Shown: positions 21,787-33,601, counted from the first letter of the stretch. The stretch: 64,000 bases of DNA from Psococerastis gibbosa (GCA_963971405.1 OZ020486.1:8827419-8891418); one strand, 5' to 3'. Numbers and translations are program-made. Notes: a model not told the origin generated them from the letters alone.

Positions 21787-22707
21787 CTGTTCATAGTACT
21801 TGCAATACTTGTATTAGCCTACGTAACCATATGGGGCATATTTTATATTTCATTGTTACAACTGTCAACTGTCAACTGTCAAGCAGTCTATTGTAATTAA
21901 TTCTTTAGCATTATTTTTCAGCCCCAAAGCTAAAGGCGATGTAAGTGACCTTTTTTAGTTTTGAATAGAACCATGAAAAATAGACAATGACAAAGTTGAT
22001 AGAATGGTAGGTACAAAAGTGTATTAAATAAATATAAAAATCAAAAATTCTTCCTGTGCAGGTGTACGACATTTACATTAAAGGCATCCATACATTAAAC
22101 ACATCATACAAATAATCTGCACCATAAGATCATGAAGTATTGGGAACATGATTTTTCACTTTATCCACAAAACACCCAGCTATGTTTGCAGAGGCATATG
22201 TTAAGGGAAGACAAATTATGAAACTTTATCCGTATACACTACACAGCGTAGACACCACCACGAAAGTGAAAAATGCCCGGAAGTTGCCTCAAAGAAGACG
22301 CGCTTCTGTGAAATTTATGGCCACCGTTGAACCCGCGTAGGCCTGTACGCTCCTGGGAAACTTATTCCCACAATATTGGGAGATAATGAAATCTCGTTAT
22401 AAGCTGTTACAAGGCAGGTCGCCGCTCCTTCGCCCTTTGCACTTTGGCCCAGATTACTTGCGGGTCCAGTTATATAAGCTGTTGGTAACTTGAGAATTTT
22501 GCTGAAGGCCCTCAGGGTCGCTCTAAAACCTCTGCGCTCCCCCCTTATACCAGTTAACAAGCCACGTCTCCTATGACCGGACATTGAAAAAAACGTACCG
22601 CGAATGGTGATGAATATAGGGTCATGGTGGTGAATCGGGTCATACCTGTGCCAAGCGAGGGTAGCACTCAACAACTAAAACAACGCTAAAACTAACTAAA
22701 AAGTAAT
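21787..22707. other. unassigned DNA
   Basis: The 119-codon minus-strand frame (22315-22674) has no recognisable motif. A piece near 22615-22650 (GACCCGATTCACC reversed) recurs at 23585, so this is probably repeat-derived. Confidence 0.35.
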
Positions 22708-23505
22708 TATTGCTTTCTAATTTATACGTCGTATAAGGGAAGCTTTGTGATGGTCAAAATTTTCGATATCAAGATTTCAACGGATTTACACGTTTTGAGG
22801 TCCTAGGAACCCAAAAAAGTGGTTTTTACGAAATGTCTGTCTGTCGCTCTGTCTGTCTGTATGTCTGTGTGTCTGTCTGTATGTCTGTCTGTCTGTCTGT
22901 CAGTATGTTCATCGATTTCCGGGCAAACTACACCGCAGATTTGGATGAAATTTGGCAGGTAGGTTTAAAAAAATCATACCTCGGAATCATTTTTTTTATT
23001 TTGGGCTAACTCAATTTGGGGGGTTTTATTCTCAAAAAACTCCAAAAAAACGTCTAAAAAAAATTATTTCTCAAAAACGGCTCGAAAGATTTCTTTTAAA
23101 TTCACATATATTGTAGTCGTTATCAATGTTGATAAAATGCGGGGGGTCGCTTAGCCCTTGATAGTCTGCTTCTGGGGTTAAAAAATAAAAATAACTAAAT
23201 TTTAATGAAAAATGACTAAAATAAAATTTTCTGCGAAACCTTTCTATCGATGATTTCTACCTTCAGGCATGTTTTAGGTGTTAAATTGAGTAACGAAACC
23301 GTACAGTTTGCTTTCCCAAAAAGCTATTTGGTTTTGAGCAAAAACAATTTTTTTGAAAAAATGATAGAAAATTCACGCTCAAATGCATTCAGTGCCCTGC
23401 CATATATATATAATTATTTACCATGAAATTATTCATTTTCTCTCTCTACTAATTGATAAATTGGTAAGCATGTTCGAGTAAACTCGGACTGGTTCTTTTA
23501 AAAGT
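22708..23505 (+). repeat. R1 repeat, full copy
   Basis: Both ends are present: TTGCTTTCTAATTTATACG at the left and AACTCGGACTGGTTCTTTT at the right. The flanks share AAAAGTAATT on each side, a target duplication of 8-10 bp. An imperfect (TCTG)n microsatellite lies at about 22833-22905. No convincing reading frame exists. Confidence 0.85.
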
Positions 23506-24224
23506 AATTCTTTTGACTGAACCCCCCCTCTCAGAATTCCTGGGTACGGCTTTGGGGCTAAGAACCAAACAAAAAATCTAAGTTATGACCCGATTCACCG
23601 CCATGACTCTATTCAGCAACGGATTCAAAAAATACTTTCGGCCGTCAACCTCGGATAAAAGTTTCTAGTCCCTTCCCGGCCACTAGGATACCTAAAACGA
23701 TGTGAAACGTTTAGCATCCCCGGTCAGCACCATGCCCCGCAGCCTAGGTTTTCCCCAACGGTGAAGCCGGTGAAGGTAAACATGCCCGTAAAGTTGTACC
23801 GTAAAAATGCTATATCCGTCAAATTCGACTAATTCTACACTATATAAAACGTGCGTCGCTGTTCTAAGACAAGTTATAAAAATTACCGTAAGATGTCAAC
23901 AACAAAAAATGGGCTACCTCTTGAATTTCTCACCTTGCTGCTTTTATCTTTATTTTTTTTACAGAGAGTAAACGGCACTAAACCCTCTAGCGCTCTTAAT
24001 TTTGCCGTAAAAGTATCCTAACAAGCTCATGTTTTTCAGGGCAATTTCCTGTTGGAAAACGGCTACCTTGTTAACGACGTCGCTCTGGGCTTTACTGTGC
24101 CTTTGACTTAAAATTTTGCGTATAAGCCTGTTAACAGCAGCTATACCATACAGTATCTGTGTTTACTAACTATGATAATAATGCCACAAAGGAATGTGAA
24201 AATGGTAATAAGTAAGTAATAAGT
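23506..24224. other. unassigned DNA with a MITE end
   Basis: CTGAACCCCCCCTCTCAGAA followed by GGGTACGGCTTTG (23518-23564) resembles the hAT-type ends at 54705 and 56565. Nothing else is recognised. Confidence 0.35.
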
Positions 24225-24436
24225 GGGATAGTCCACGCAAAATGAGAAAAGTATGGACATGGAATGTTTTGATCCTGTGCGACACTATAAAAATATTTCT
24301 TGCGCCATTTTGTGTTACCTTGTTGCATTGGATGCAAGGCATAACAAAAATTGTGCAAAGAATATTTTCAGTGTTGCACAGGATCAAAACATTCCATGTC
24401 CATACTTTTCTAATTTTGCGTGGACTTATAGGTACC
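24225..24436. mobile_element. 210-bp palindromic MITE
   Basis: Almost the whole element is one inverted repeat. The left arm (AGTCCACGCAAAATGAGAAA, then AGTATGGACATGGAATGTTT) pairs with the right arm, with centre near GCATTGGATGC (24331). Because of the symmetry, similar frames (RKVWTWNVLIL) appear on both strands; they are not genes. Confidence 0.85.
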
Positions 24437-24654
24437 TTACGTCCCAAAGAATAGTATTATTATTATTATTTCATTGTAGTACATGTACTCGTAGTAGCAT
24501 TAAATTGGGGTACTGGAGTACTTAAAAGCAAATCAGAGTACCCGCGTTTTTTGTGCACAAAGTCGATTTCCACAGGAAGTATCGATTGTAGGGCCGTCAA
24601 AAATAGCCATTAAATTAGCAGAAGTGCTCTTCTACATTTTGATACAAAACATGT

Positions 24655-24935
24655 GACCTTTTTTTTCTTCTTCTGGCTCTACAGCCCTTGATGAGCTTTG
24701 GTCTGGTCGGCAAGACTCCTCCAATCATCTCGGTTCTGTACAGTGGTCCACCATCTACGGACTCCTAACTCGCGAAGGTCAGTTTCAAGCTCATCCTTTC
24801 AGCGTCTTCGAGAACGTCCCGCCAGTCGCCTTGCTTTGTATACATCTTTTTCGGCATGCGGTCGTCTGATATTCTTACGACGTGTCCCAGCTATTTTATG
24901 CGCTGTGACCTTCACATACACACAGTTCACGAACT
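24655..24935 (-). pseudogene. LINE ORF2 C-terminal fragment (minus)
   Basis: Reverse-strand translation in shifting frames gives VRISDDRMPKKMY, then DELETDLRELGVRRW and QNRDDWRSLADQTKAHQGL, followed by an AAGAAGAAA tail. This is the same tail module as at 2725-3108. Frame changes between the blocks show it is decayed. Confidence 0.65.
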
Positions 24936-25740
24936 CCTTCCTCGGGACCAGGGGCGTAAAGTTTGGGGGGGGGGGGCACGGTCCATCTTGCTCCCCCCAG
25001 CTCCTCGAGCGTTGTAAGACGTGGTTCATGGAGACCCCCTGGCCCCTTTGCAGCAATATGAATATAAGCATTCCTTTATTAGCTTTGTAAAATCTACAGC
25101 TATACTTTACTACAATTAAAATGCGTAAAACCCTGCCATTTTGCTCTTATATTTTCAATTTTTCCTTATCCTGCCTGATGACGCCATAAGGTCTACTTAG
25201 TTTTGCCCCCGCCATCATTCTAAAACGCCTCTGCTCGAGACTACCACATTAATCAGTTTTTGTACGATTCAAATACAATTGTTGTGTCCTGCGCCAAAGG
25301 GTGGATCCAGCCAAAAATTTAGGGGGGGGGGTCACAATTTTTTTGTAAGTTTAAAAGGTAATTTTTGTTGTTGAAAATTGAGTTTTATTCAATTTTTTTT
25401 CTTATGAATTTACTCATTTAGGGGGGGGTCATAACCCCCCTCCCCGTGGATCGACCATTTCTTGTGCCCCCCCCCCCCCCGCCTTCTCTAGGTAGATCTC
25501 TAAAGAGATACTGAAGTTATGCTGGAGGAAATATTAAATGAGTAATAAATAAAATAAAATGCAGCTTGAATAGCTTAATATAGTAGTTTATATTGTAATA
25601 ACATTCATTACAAGTAATTAAAGTGAGTTTGCTATCCTTAAGTCTTCACTCTATAATATAGTAGAACATCCAGACAATGGACTCTCCATCCACTAGTTCA
25701 GCCCCCCCCCCCTCCAAAAATTTCTAGATCCACTAGTGAC
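24936..25740. repeat. cluster of G/C-run repeat pieces
   Basis: Several MITE-like pieces carry long G or C runs: 24965 (G12), 25321 (G10), 25469 (C15), 25705 (C10). GGTGGATCCAGCC at 25302 and CCCCGTGGATCGACC at 25443 look like the ends of one element related to the CAGGGACGGATCC family. Boundaries and target duplications are not clear. Confidence 0.4.
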
Positions 25741-26157
25741 TAGTGAATGAAAGAAAATCATAGTTTGAAAGGTACTCGGGTGAAAAATATCACAAGAAAA
25801 GACCCCTGCTGATTAGGTGAGAGAATTCCAGTGAAAGGTTGGCATGGCTTCTCAGCAACGATATCATCTGATTCCAAGCGACTGGGCCCGCATCGTCGCA
25901 AGACGCCAGCACCTTTAAACTTTGTTGTCTTCCGATAGGAAGCGCTGCTGCAGTCCCTGAGATAGCAGGGCAATGGGGGGCCGGGGGGGGGGGGGGAGGG
26001 CTTTGTTACAGAGCACGGACCCAGATCGCGAAATTACGTACGTCTTATCTTTTCATACTTCTTTAATCATATTTTTCTTCTTTTCAACGTCACAACACAT
26101 TTTTTTCTTGATTTGAACGAGTTTTTGTGAGCTTATTTCCCAGGGACTATAGCAAAG
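25741..26157. other. unassigned DNA
   Basis: A G-run of about 14 lies near 25983. The 71-codon minus-strand frame has no supporting feature. Confidence 0.35.
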
Positions 26158-26300
26158 TGAAAGAACCGGTCTGAGTTTACTCGATAATTTTCCAGTGGTT
26201 AAATTTCCAATATCTCGGGGGGGGGGGGGGGTTTGTCCACCTGACGTCACTGGAGGTGAGGTGAATTCTAGATAGGTCAGACCAACATATTACCACATAG
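26158..26300 (-). repeat. R1 repeat, terminal fragment
   Basis: Only the end of the element is kept: AAAGAACCGGTCTGAGTTTA, the G-run, CTGACGTCACTGGAGGTGAG and GTCAGACCAACATATTACCA. It is cut off before the TTCACGCTC block. Confidence 0.75.
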
Positions 26301-27456
26301 CAAATAATAACATATAAAACCCATAAGGTCTACGGTCTACAGGACTAATTCTAAAGACTTGGCCGAGGAAGTCAGTTGGGATCTCAGCTTGGGGACTGGC
26401 AGAGAATCATTCGCAGCAATGTATGATAAAACATAAAGTTGTGTTTTGATGGAAAAAAATTCCGTTCAAGCGGCTAAAAAATAACATTCAAAGTCCCAGG
26501 GGATGGCAGAACAGAGGTACACAGACCCCAATTAGTTACATTAAATACGCTGATGAAAATATACGGTTAACCATTTCCCTGTTAAACCTACCATTGCGTA
26601 TTTTTCATATCCCCCCGGCCCCTGATCTTTTAGCTGCAAATAAGCATACAGAATTTTTGTACCTAGAAGAATTTACTGTACTATATATTCATGTCATACT
26701 CTAAAGCTAAAGGGAAAAAATTGAACAGAAAAATCACAAATACGCTGTTCAGTATGTACTATACCACATACATACGTACCGGTCCATCAGCTCTTGGTCC
26801 ACCCAACTCTATGGGATAGCGTACTGGCAATGGTAGTAGAAAAACGCGACAAAAGCAATAATTAGGTTTTCTGGACGCAGGTTCGACCCCCACCTATTAA
26901 GAATTCTGACTACGGCCGTAAGGCAGAGAGCAGCGACGTCCGGTCGTAGGTCAGCGGTTAGCCCCCCCCCCCCCCGAAATTAAAAATTTGGTTCGCCTGC
27001 TTTGGACCGAGAAATTAATTAATTAGCTCGAACCCAAGGTTTTCTTTAAAAAAATTCTATTTTTTAATTTCAAAAGATTCCCCTCTAAACCCATCAAAAA
27101 CGGTAATAATACCTTATCTTTCTAGAGTGAATTGTCCAGCAGTCTGGCATTTTTGTGTAAAAATTCTGAAGAAACAAAAAGAAAAAAAGGGTGTAGCCTA
27201 TCAGTTTCCATAATGAATATTGAATATATAGCTGTAATTAATTTTGTTAAGACATCATAAAACTCATAACTCAGGCGGACCATGTTATTCATTATAAGGC
27301 ACATGATGAATAGCCTCGAAGGGTTTCCTGTTTACGCATTATCCTTGTGTCAAACTTCTTATTGACGCTTCCCATATTTCACTCGTCTCTAATAACACCT
27401 CTGATCGGGCTGATACAAAGATTTCCTGTAAACAGCATGCAGTTAACTCTGATGAG
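26301..27456. other. unassigned DNA
   Basis: A GCAGGTTCGACCCCCACC stretch at 26877 is B-box-like but no full tRNA or SINE is seen. A C-run lies at 26961. No gene. Confidence 0.35.
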
Positions 27457-27773
27457 CAGTGTTGGGTTTGGCTATGGGGTCAGGAGAGCCCCAGGGCCCC
27501 CACAAAAAAGGGGGCCCACAAGCAGCCGCAAAATACCAAATTAGAATAGATTAAAAACAAAAATATAAAAAAACTTATCAAAATATATGGCAGAAAATGA
27601 GAACGTGCCGTGGCATTAATAATTAATTGCCTTACTCTATTCTATTTTGCGTCCTGTGTCTTCATTTTATAATTAGGGGCATATTCGTGTAAAGGTATTA
27701 TGACTTTTCACCTCAAGAAAGGGCCCCACACAATTCCGTCCCCCGGGCCCCCACAAGGCCAAACACGGTACTA
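27457..27773. mobile_element. hAT-type MITE with perfect 8-bp duplication
   Basis: Flanked on both sides by CTGATGAG (27449-27456 and 27774-27781). The left terminus is CAGTGTTGGGTTTGGCTATG; the right terminus, inverted, is TAGTACCGTGTTTGGCCTTG. Subterminal GGGCCCCCAC motifs occur at both ends. The CAGTG start and 8-bp duplication fit the hAT superfamily. Non-coding, 317 bp. Confidence 0.85.
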
Positions 27774-27879
27774 CTGATGAGTTCGATACAGTTAAGGGTC
27801 CCCAGACCTACTGTATGTGAGCTCAACACTCTAAATAATAATAATAATAATAGATACAGTTATATCGTAGTATAATCTT

Positions 27880-28080
27880 CTTCTTTACATGCCTCTTCTA
27901 GCGAAAATTGGCCTTGGAGACTGCTGCTCTGAAAAGGGAAGTCATGCTCTTGCCAAACTACATTCGCAGGTTTTTCAATCAGGATGTTCTTCTCCTTTCA
28001 GGAGCCTCAGTCCTTCTATCTTCCCTTGGATTTTAGAATGCAAATGGTGATATTTTTCATACATTGAGACTTGCTCCGAT
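27880..28080 (-). repeat. interspersed fragment shared with 47270-47420
   Basis: A block around CTGCTCTGAAAAGGGAAGTC and TCATGCTCTTGCCAAAC aligns with CTGCTCTGTAAAGGGAAGTC and GTGCTCATGCCAAACC at 47335-47380. A LINE origin is possible, but I see no diagnostic motif. Confidence 0.4.
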
Positions 28081-28380
28081 CTGGTAATGGTGATAACAAT
28101 GTATCCCCTCATGGATTCCCCCTCCCCTTGTATATACTTTATCATTTTTTTACCTCTCTTTCTCTCCCGTTTTTTCTTTTTCTTTTATATATAATTTTAA
28201 GTACCTATTAACAATACATTCTGCTTTAGGGTTAGCATGAAAACAAGACTTTATAGTCTTATTGTCACCTTTCAATACAGTCGTTTCAATTCAATTCCTC
28301 ATCAACAGGCCGAAGTATGTTAATTTCCATTTCTTAACAATTAGCAGCAGCTTGGCTTCTGTATCCATTCGTCTCATGAC

Positions 28381-28570
28381 CAAGGGGGGGGGGAGATCAG
28401 AGAGTCCGGACCCCCCCCCCCCCACAAATAAAATACTTACACTAGATAACAATGGGTTTACAGTGGGAATTAAAAGTAATAATGTTTTGTGATGGTATAA
28501 TCCACTGAACCTGCCCGCTGACCCCCCCCCCCTAAATTGAAGGCAAAATCCTCCCTTGCTCACGACCTTG
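28381..28570. mobile_element. G/C-run MITE, copy 1
   Basis: The right end is GCTCACGACCTTG; the left starts CAAGG and a G-run. The interior has GTCCGGACC, a C-run of 13, TAGATAACAATGGGTTTACA and CACTGAACCTGCCCGCTGA plus a C-run. A reversed copy of the same sequence is at 39255-39440, so this is a mobile family. No matching target duplication was found here. Confidence 0.65.
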
Positions 28571-28633
28571 GCATTAGTAACACGATCTTTTCAAGATATG
28601 AGCAGCATTTGTCTGTATATCCACATTTCAATT

Positions 28634-29456
28634 TTATTGCTTTCCAATTTATACGTAGTATAAGGAAACCTTTGTGATGGTCGAAATTTTCGATTCCGAG
28701 ATTTCAACGGATTTACACGTTTTGAGGTCCCAGGAACCCAAAGATGTTGTTTTTACGAAATGTCTGTCTGTCGCTCTGCCTGTCTGTCTGTTCATCGATT
28801 TCCGGGTAAACTACTCTGGGGATTTGGGTGAAATTTGGCATGTAGGTTCACAAAAATCATACCTCGGAACCATTTTTTTTATTTTGGGCTAACTCAATTT
28901 GGGGGGGTTTTATTCTCGAAAAACGTCTAAAAAAATTATTTCTCAAAAACGGCTCCAACGATTTCTTTTAAATTCACATATATTCTAGTCGTTATTAATG
29001 TTAACAAAATGCAGTGGGTCGCTTGCCCCTTGATAGTTTGCTTCTGGGGGTAAAAAAATGACTAAAAAATAATTTTTCTGCGAAACCTTTCTATCGATGA
29101 TTTCTACCTTCAGGCATGTTCTAGGTGTTAAATTGTGTAACGAGCCGGGATAGGTTACTTTCCCAAAAACCTATTTGGTTTTGTGCAAAAAAAAATTCTT
29201 TTGAAAAAATGAAAGCGAATTCACGCTCAAATGCATTGCGTGCCTTGCCATTATTGCTGTGTGGTAATGTGTTGGTCTGTCCTATCTAGAATTTACGTCA
29301 CCTCCAGTGACGTCAGGTGGACGACCCCCTCCCCCCGTGATAATCGAAATTTAACCATAGGAAAATTATTTACCATGAAATTAATCATTTTCTCTCCCTA
29401 CTAATTGATAAATTGGAAAGCATATTCGAGTAAACTCGGACCGGTCCTTTTATTTT
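28634..29456 (+). repeat. R1 repeat, full copy
   Basis: Complete from TTGCTTTCCAATTTATACG to AACTCGGACCGGTCCTTTT. It includes the TGTCTGTCTGTCGCTCTG stretch and the CTCCAGTGACGTCAGGTGGA block. This is the clearest copy for defining the family (~820 bp). The 72-codon frame at its 5' end recurs, with changes, in other copies and contains the microsatellite, so it is probably incidental. Confidence 0.85.
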
Positions 29457-30850
29457 ATTATTATTTTTTTAATGCGATTGAGAATGGTGAAATGTTATGT
29501 GTTCCCAATCGTTCATTTCGGTATGAAAGGATAGTGTCCCTAATGCTGAGGTCCTATGAGACTAATGGATACAGAAGCCGAGTTGCTTCTGACGGTTAAG
29601 AAATGGAAACTAACATACTTTGTTCATGTGCATGTAATAATCCAAAGGATGATAGAGGGACAGAGGGCTCCCGGCAAAAGAAGGTGGAATATATTTTCTC
29701 CTACGGTGAGTCTCGAACATTGACCTCCCGTTTCACAGTCTAGTTCTTAACCAACTATACTCTTCACGATTACAAACCAGGGTTATTGGTCTCCAGTTAT
29801 TTTCGAATACCAAATGTTCAATATTGGCTGTGGCTGCGCATCTAGGCCAATAGATTTTGGCCGTGAAGATACTACAGTGCTGCACTGCTACAAGAGAACA
29901 AACAACAGCAATGAGCGGAAAACTACTATAGATAAATAAGTTAAAACGGAACAAAAATGAAGAGATAGTTATTCATGATAAGCAAATATTATTGTACAAT
30001 ATACAGTATGGTGTATAGGGGTTATAAAAAGTAAATTTACGGTACATAAAAGCTTCACAAAAATTTGCAAAAATAGTAAAATATAAGAAGAGCTGCCGGC
30101 TCTCATGAATTATTTAAAAACGCTGCAATAGATGGAGGGCTTTATCCAACTTATCTTAAAGTCACTCTTAAATAACTTCTAAGCAAAAACAAAGAACTAA
30201 AACCATAAAATGCTTCAGGGGTTGAATCAAAAACATATTTTTCATTTAAAAACCGTCATTGGAGTAGGGTAAGGGTTACCTGCAGGCACTTATGCAGGAT
30301 TCCACTTGTGGAGTGTTGTCGAGCAGGTCAAAGCCCCCTGATCAAGGGACGTGGAAGAAGAAGATCCAAGCTAAGAGTTAGTTATTTTACCGACAGCGCT
30401 CACCTATACTACATCTATTTAAGGGATGACAGAAAAGGGAGACGAAGGAATAGCAAGAGTATATGAACAAATATTCGTATTTGTGAGAGGTTATGCCAAC
30501 GTAATCCCAATAACCCAGGCTGCAATATCTGCGGTGGTGTCAGCACCAACTTTAATAAAACAGGCTCGCAGTGTGGGGGGGTGTGATTGCAATCACGCAG
30601 TGCAGTAATTTGCCGCTGCAAACTGAGCGGCAATTAGAAATTGCAATGCAGCCAACATAACAGTCTGACCTGTTTTCCTCATTGCCTATATCCCATATAG
30701 CTCTTCCTCATACATTATTGCTGGTTTCTATTCTCGACGACTAGATTGCTATAAGCAGTGAAGCATAATAAGAAGGCTGTATCAGGGGCAACAACTATAG
30801 GGGTATATAAATAGATTTTCACTCATTGCTCGGTCGGCCATATTGTTAAA
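29457..30850. other. unassigned DNA
   Basis: No gene is recognised. A CAATCACGCAGTGCAG/CTGCAAACTGAGCGG region near 30585-30650 is self-similar, but no element boundaries could be set. Confidence 0.35.
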
Positions 30851-30852
30851 AT

Positions 30853-30910
30853 TAGAGACGGGACTAGAACCGACAATCTACGTCTTACCGGTAACATTCT
30901 CAGCTATTCC
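30853..30910 (-). repeat. diverged tRNA-like fragment
   Basis: The reverse strand reads TACCGGTAAGACGTAGATTG, then TCGGTTCTAGTCCCG. This matches the anticodon and T-arm part of the tRNA-like arms at 8226-8507 (CCCCGGTTAGACGTAGATCG, GGTTCGAGTCCCG). The 3' flank differs from that foldback, so it is a separate insertion or a different subfamily. Confidence 0.5.
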
Positions 30911-31983
30911 TTTATGATCAAAATTCATATTCAACAGGTTACAACAGGTCTGTGGGTTACTTTATTTACTTTATTATCTACTTACTAATCAATTTTTGTA
31001 GAAGAAAGAAAGTCAAGGCCAGATTTTTTTGATTCCCTGATTTCAGACATAATGAGGAGATTAATGACTGCATCACCTACATTATAATACTAAATGCAAA
31101 TTTATTATTCTGTTAATTAATTTTAACACGGGAACTTCTCATTTACAGTACCTACCTATTTCTCGAATACAACAATACAAATCTGTGAATGAAAATTAAA
31201 AATGAATTTTGTGAAACTTTTTTATTTAACATGTCCCACTAACTGCCCCTAGGTACAAGTGAAATTTAAAAAGAATGGAAAGGCAATGGTTTTGAAGAGG
31301 TCAAATAGCTCATTTGAATGGCAATGAGCATTTTCCTCAATGAGACCCATTTGATGTATCGGATGAAGAGATAAAAATGTTCTAACTAAATACTAAAAGT
31401 ACTTTCTGCTCTATTGAGTTTTAAAGCAGGAGCAGCATACCTGCTGAGTAAACTAAATATACATTTTTATTTTGTATAGAGCTCGTGTGACCTATTTCAA
31501 ATTCAAATGATATTATACTGTGTGATTACTCGTATATACAGTACGTATTTTTTGTTGAGTTTCATAACTTTTTTTTAACAAATGCAAAACATATCGAATG
31601 GAATAGTACATAGGCAAGTTAAAAATACAGTACATCCTATCGATTACACGTTCGTACTATTAATTAAGAAGCGAACATCATATGTTGCAACGAATGTTGA
31701 AATACGAGAATGTAAAAAACATATTTTTCTGTTTTCCTTAAAAATCCCCCACCTCATAAAACTCAAATTTAAATCATAAACATTAATAAAATAAGATTTA
31801 TCTGACACAGCGTTGGCAAGATTGCCTAATAATTTTTGCTCAAGATTAAAAAATTACTAAAAACGGAGAAAAATAATTACATGGTTCTCTGACCTTTATT
31901 ATGCAAAGTATTCAATCCGAGTGCAGATAAAATAAAGCTGTAGTAAAGATAAATATTCCAGTTCACGTCTTTCATATTTAAGC
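30911..31983. other. unassigned DNA
   Basis: Mostly unassigned. A short piece near 31683-31716, in frame reading VATNVEIRECK, resembles VVANIEIRHCK in the duplicated frame downstream. Confidence 0.35.
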
Positions 31984-32073
31984 GTGTTTTACACAGTTGG
32001 GGGCTCGAAAAAGTCTCGAGATCTTATTAAACAATTTTCAATTAAAGTTTCGGATAAGAAACTCTCCAAGTTG

Positions 32074-32418
32074 ATGTCAACTTTTACTTCATTAACAGCC
32101 AACTTATTTGCTTTTCTTCTTATTTATTTCAAAGCAATCTCTCATTCTACGTCATGTGCAGACGTAAAGCTCTCATTAGCTAATGGCTTTAACGTCGTCG
32201 CAAATATTGAAATACGCCACTGTAAATACGCCGTTGCTGTCAGCATAGTTAATGGGAACGCAGTTCCTCTTACTGGAATCTCTGACTTGAAGCAACTTGT
32301 CGGAGTAAATACTCTGAACACTGTAGATCCTGCTACTGCTGTTTTCTTTGAAGATGACTTTAATGACCGTATCATGATAGAAACCGATAGAGAGATAGAG
32401 GTACTTATTTCAAAGTAA
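32074..32418 (+). CDS. unknown small secreted-protein-like ORF (repeat unit 1)
   Basis: I do not recognise the family. From the ATG at 32074 the 114-residue product begins MSTFTSLTANLFAFLLIYFK and continues AISHSTSCADVK, which looks like a signal peptide with cleavage near residue 28. The rest (VVANIEIRHCKYAVAVSIVN, then ISDLKQLVGVNTLNTVDPAT) has no known motif. The frame stays open upstream to 31984 without an ATG. The stretch from 32126 is repeated directly at 32407. A possible splice donor GAG|GTACTT lies near 32400, so it may be an exon. Coding status is supported only by the signal-like start and by frame keeping between the repeats. Confidence 0.35.
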   Translation: MSTFTSLTANLFAFLLIYFKAISHSTSCADVKLSLANGFNVVANIEIRHCKYAVAVSIVNGNAVPLTGISDLKQLVGVNTLNTVDPATAVFFEDDFNDRIMIETDREIEVLISK

Positions 32419-32690
32419 TCTCTCATTCTACGTCATGTGCAGACGTAAAGCTCTCATTAGCTAATGGTTTTAACGTCGTCGCAAATATTGAAATACGCCA
32501 TTGCTGTAAGCATAGCTAATGGGAACACAGGGCTTCCTATTGAAATCTCTGACTTGCAGCAACTTGTCGAAGTGAATACTCTGAAGACTGTAGATCCTGC
32601 TACTGCTAATGTTTTCGATGGGGAGGGCCTCAATGACCGTATACATGATTGAGACTGGCAAAAACCTGTCACAATGTGAAACATTAGCAG
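32407..32690 (+). pseudogene. repeat unit 2 of the duplicated ORF
   Basis: This direct repeat begins TTTCAAAGTAATCTCTC, 281 bp after the matching start in unit 1. The frame KYAIAVSIANGN, ISDLQQLVEVNTLKTVDPAT, LNDRI is kept relative to unit 1 (KYAVAVSIVNGN, ISDLKQLVGVNTLNTVDPAT, FNDRI), and the one length change near the end is 3 bp. A ~14-bp deletion just before KYA breaks continuity with the upstream part, so as a stand-alone gene it is damaged unless spliced. Confidence 0.4.
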
Positions 32691-33000
32691 TTCTGATAGG
32701 AGCCGGTTAGTTTGTGAGACGGTTCATGAGTGGACGCGAGCAAATAAGATTGTATAAGCATGATATTATCAACGCAGTATAAGAAAATGGCAAATCTCGT
32801 CACGTTAGAATATGCAATATCCTTTTTGTTTTCAAATTTTTAATTTTTAAGATGATATAACGTGCTATAGTATATACTAGTAAAATGATACGTGTTTTCT
32901 TTAAACTTTAACGACGCAAGCATTACACTCGCAATTATCCCACGCTAGCTGCCACTAGTAAGTTCGTCAAAAAAATCAGTTTCAGGTAGTAATTTTTTTT
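32691..33000. other. unassigned AT-rich DNA
   Basis: Nothing recognised. Confidence 0.4.
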
Positions 33001-33190
33001 CTTTCTTATCCTTGTCCAGTATTCCCTGGACAATAATAATAATGATAATAATAATGCATGTATTTATCAAAAATATTTTATGCCATTGTTACAGGGCCAG
33101 GCCTCACTGACAATGTAGAAACCATTCCCTATGTGATCATCTTTAAGCAAGTAGTCCAATAAAAATAAAATAATAATAATAAATAACAAT
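33000..33190. repeat. LINE-type 3' ends with (AAT)n
   Basis: The reverse strand holds a third copy of the LINE terminal hairpin (TTGTCCAGGGAATACTGGAC, AAGG, A-rich) next to an (ATT)n run. Further on, ATGTATTTATCAAAAATATT and (AAT)n at 33165-33190 resemble other LINE 3' tails. They are very short 5'-truncated insertions. Confidence 0.45.
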
Positions 33191-33601
33191 AATAATGAAA
33201 TGCTCAACCTTGCGAAAACACTATAAAAGTTAATACATTGTGTGTATTCAGCATAATGTATCCATTTGCCGAAAATGGAATGGAAATCCGAGCATGGTAC
33301 AATGCGAGGGAAGAAATGGCCAAGTTTATCTGTAATTTATGTTGATATGTCGTCGTGCCTTAAAAAATGATTCCAGTAATGAGGGGACATGCCGCGCAGT
33401 CTGTGCCTGAGATTGGTGGGCTGCATGATGGGAATGAGGGCGAAATTTCTCCCCCTCCCTCCACTACACTTCACTCCTCCCCCTACACACCCCCATCATT
33501 AACACAACCTGTTTTTACATCCAATTTTTCTGCTTCAACCATGTCTGGAACTTCACCATTCATTTAATTGTGGTAGAACATGTTCTTGTAGACCTTGTTT
33601 G
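33191..33601. other. unassigned DNA
   Basis: A 66-codon frame (33367-33567) in a C-rich stretch shows no family. No gene. Confidence 0.35.

Noticed and set aside
22315-22674. 119-codon minus-strand frame rich in arginine and glycine
   Set aside because: No recognisable motif, and part of the sequence recurs at 23585 as repeat.
24242-24525. paired frames with RKVWTWNVLIL on both strands
   Set aside because: They are produced by the palindromic MITE and mirror each other; not coding.
26820-26905. tRNA or SINE head with GCAGGTTCGACCCCCACC
   Set aside because: A B-box-like stretch exists, but the stems do not pair into a cloverleaf and no family member was found in the window.
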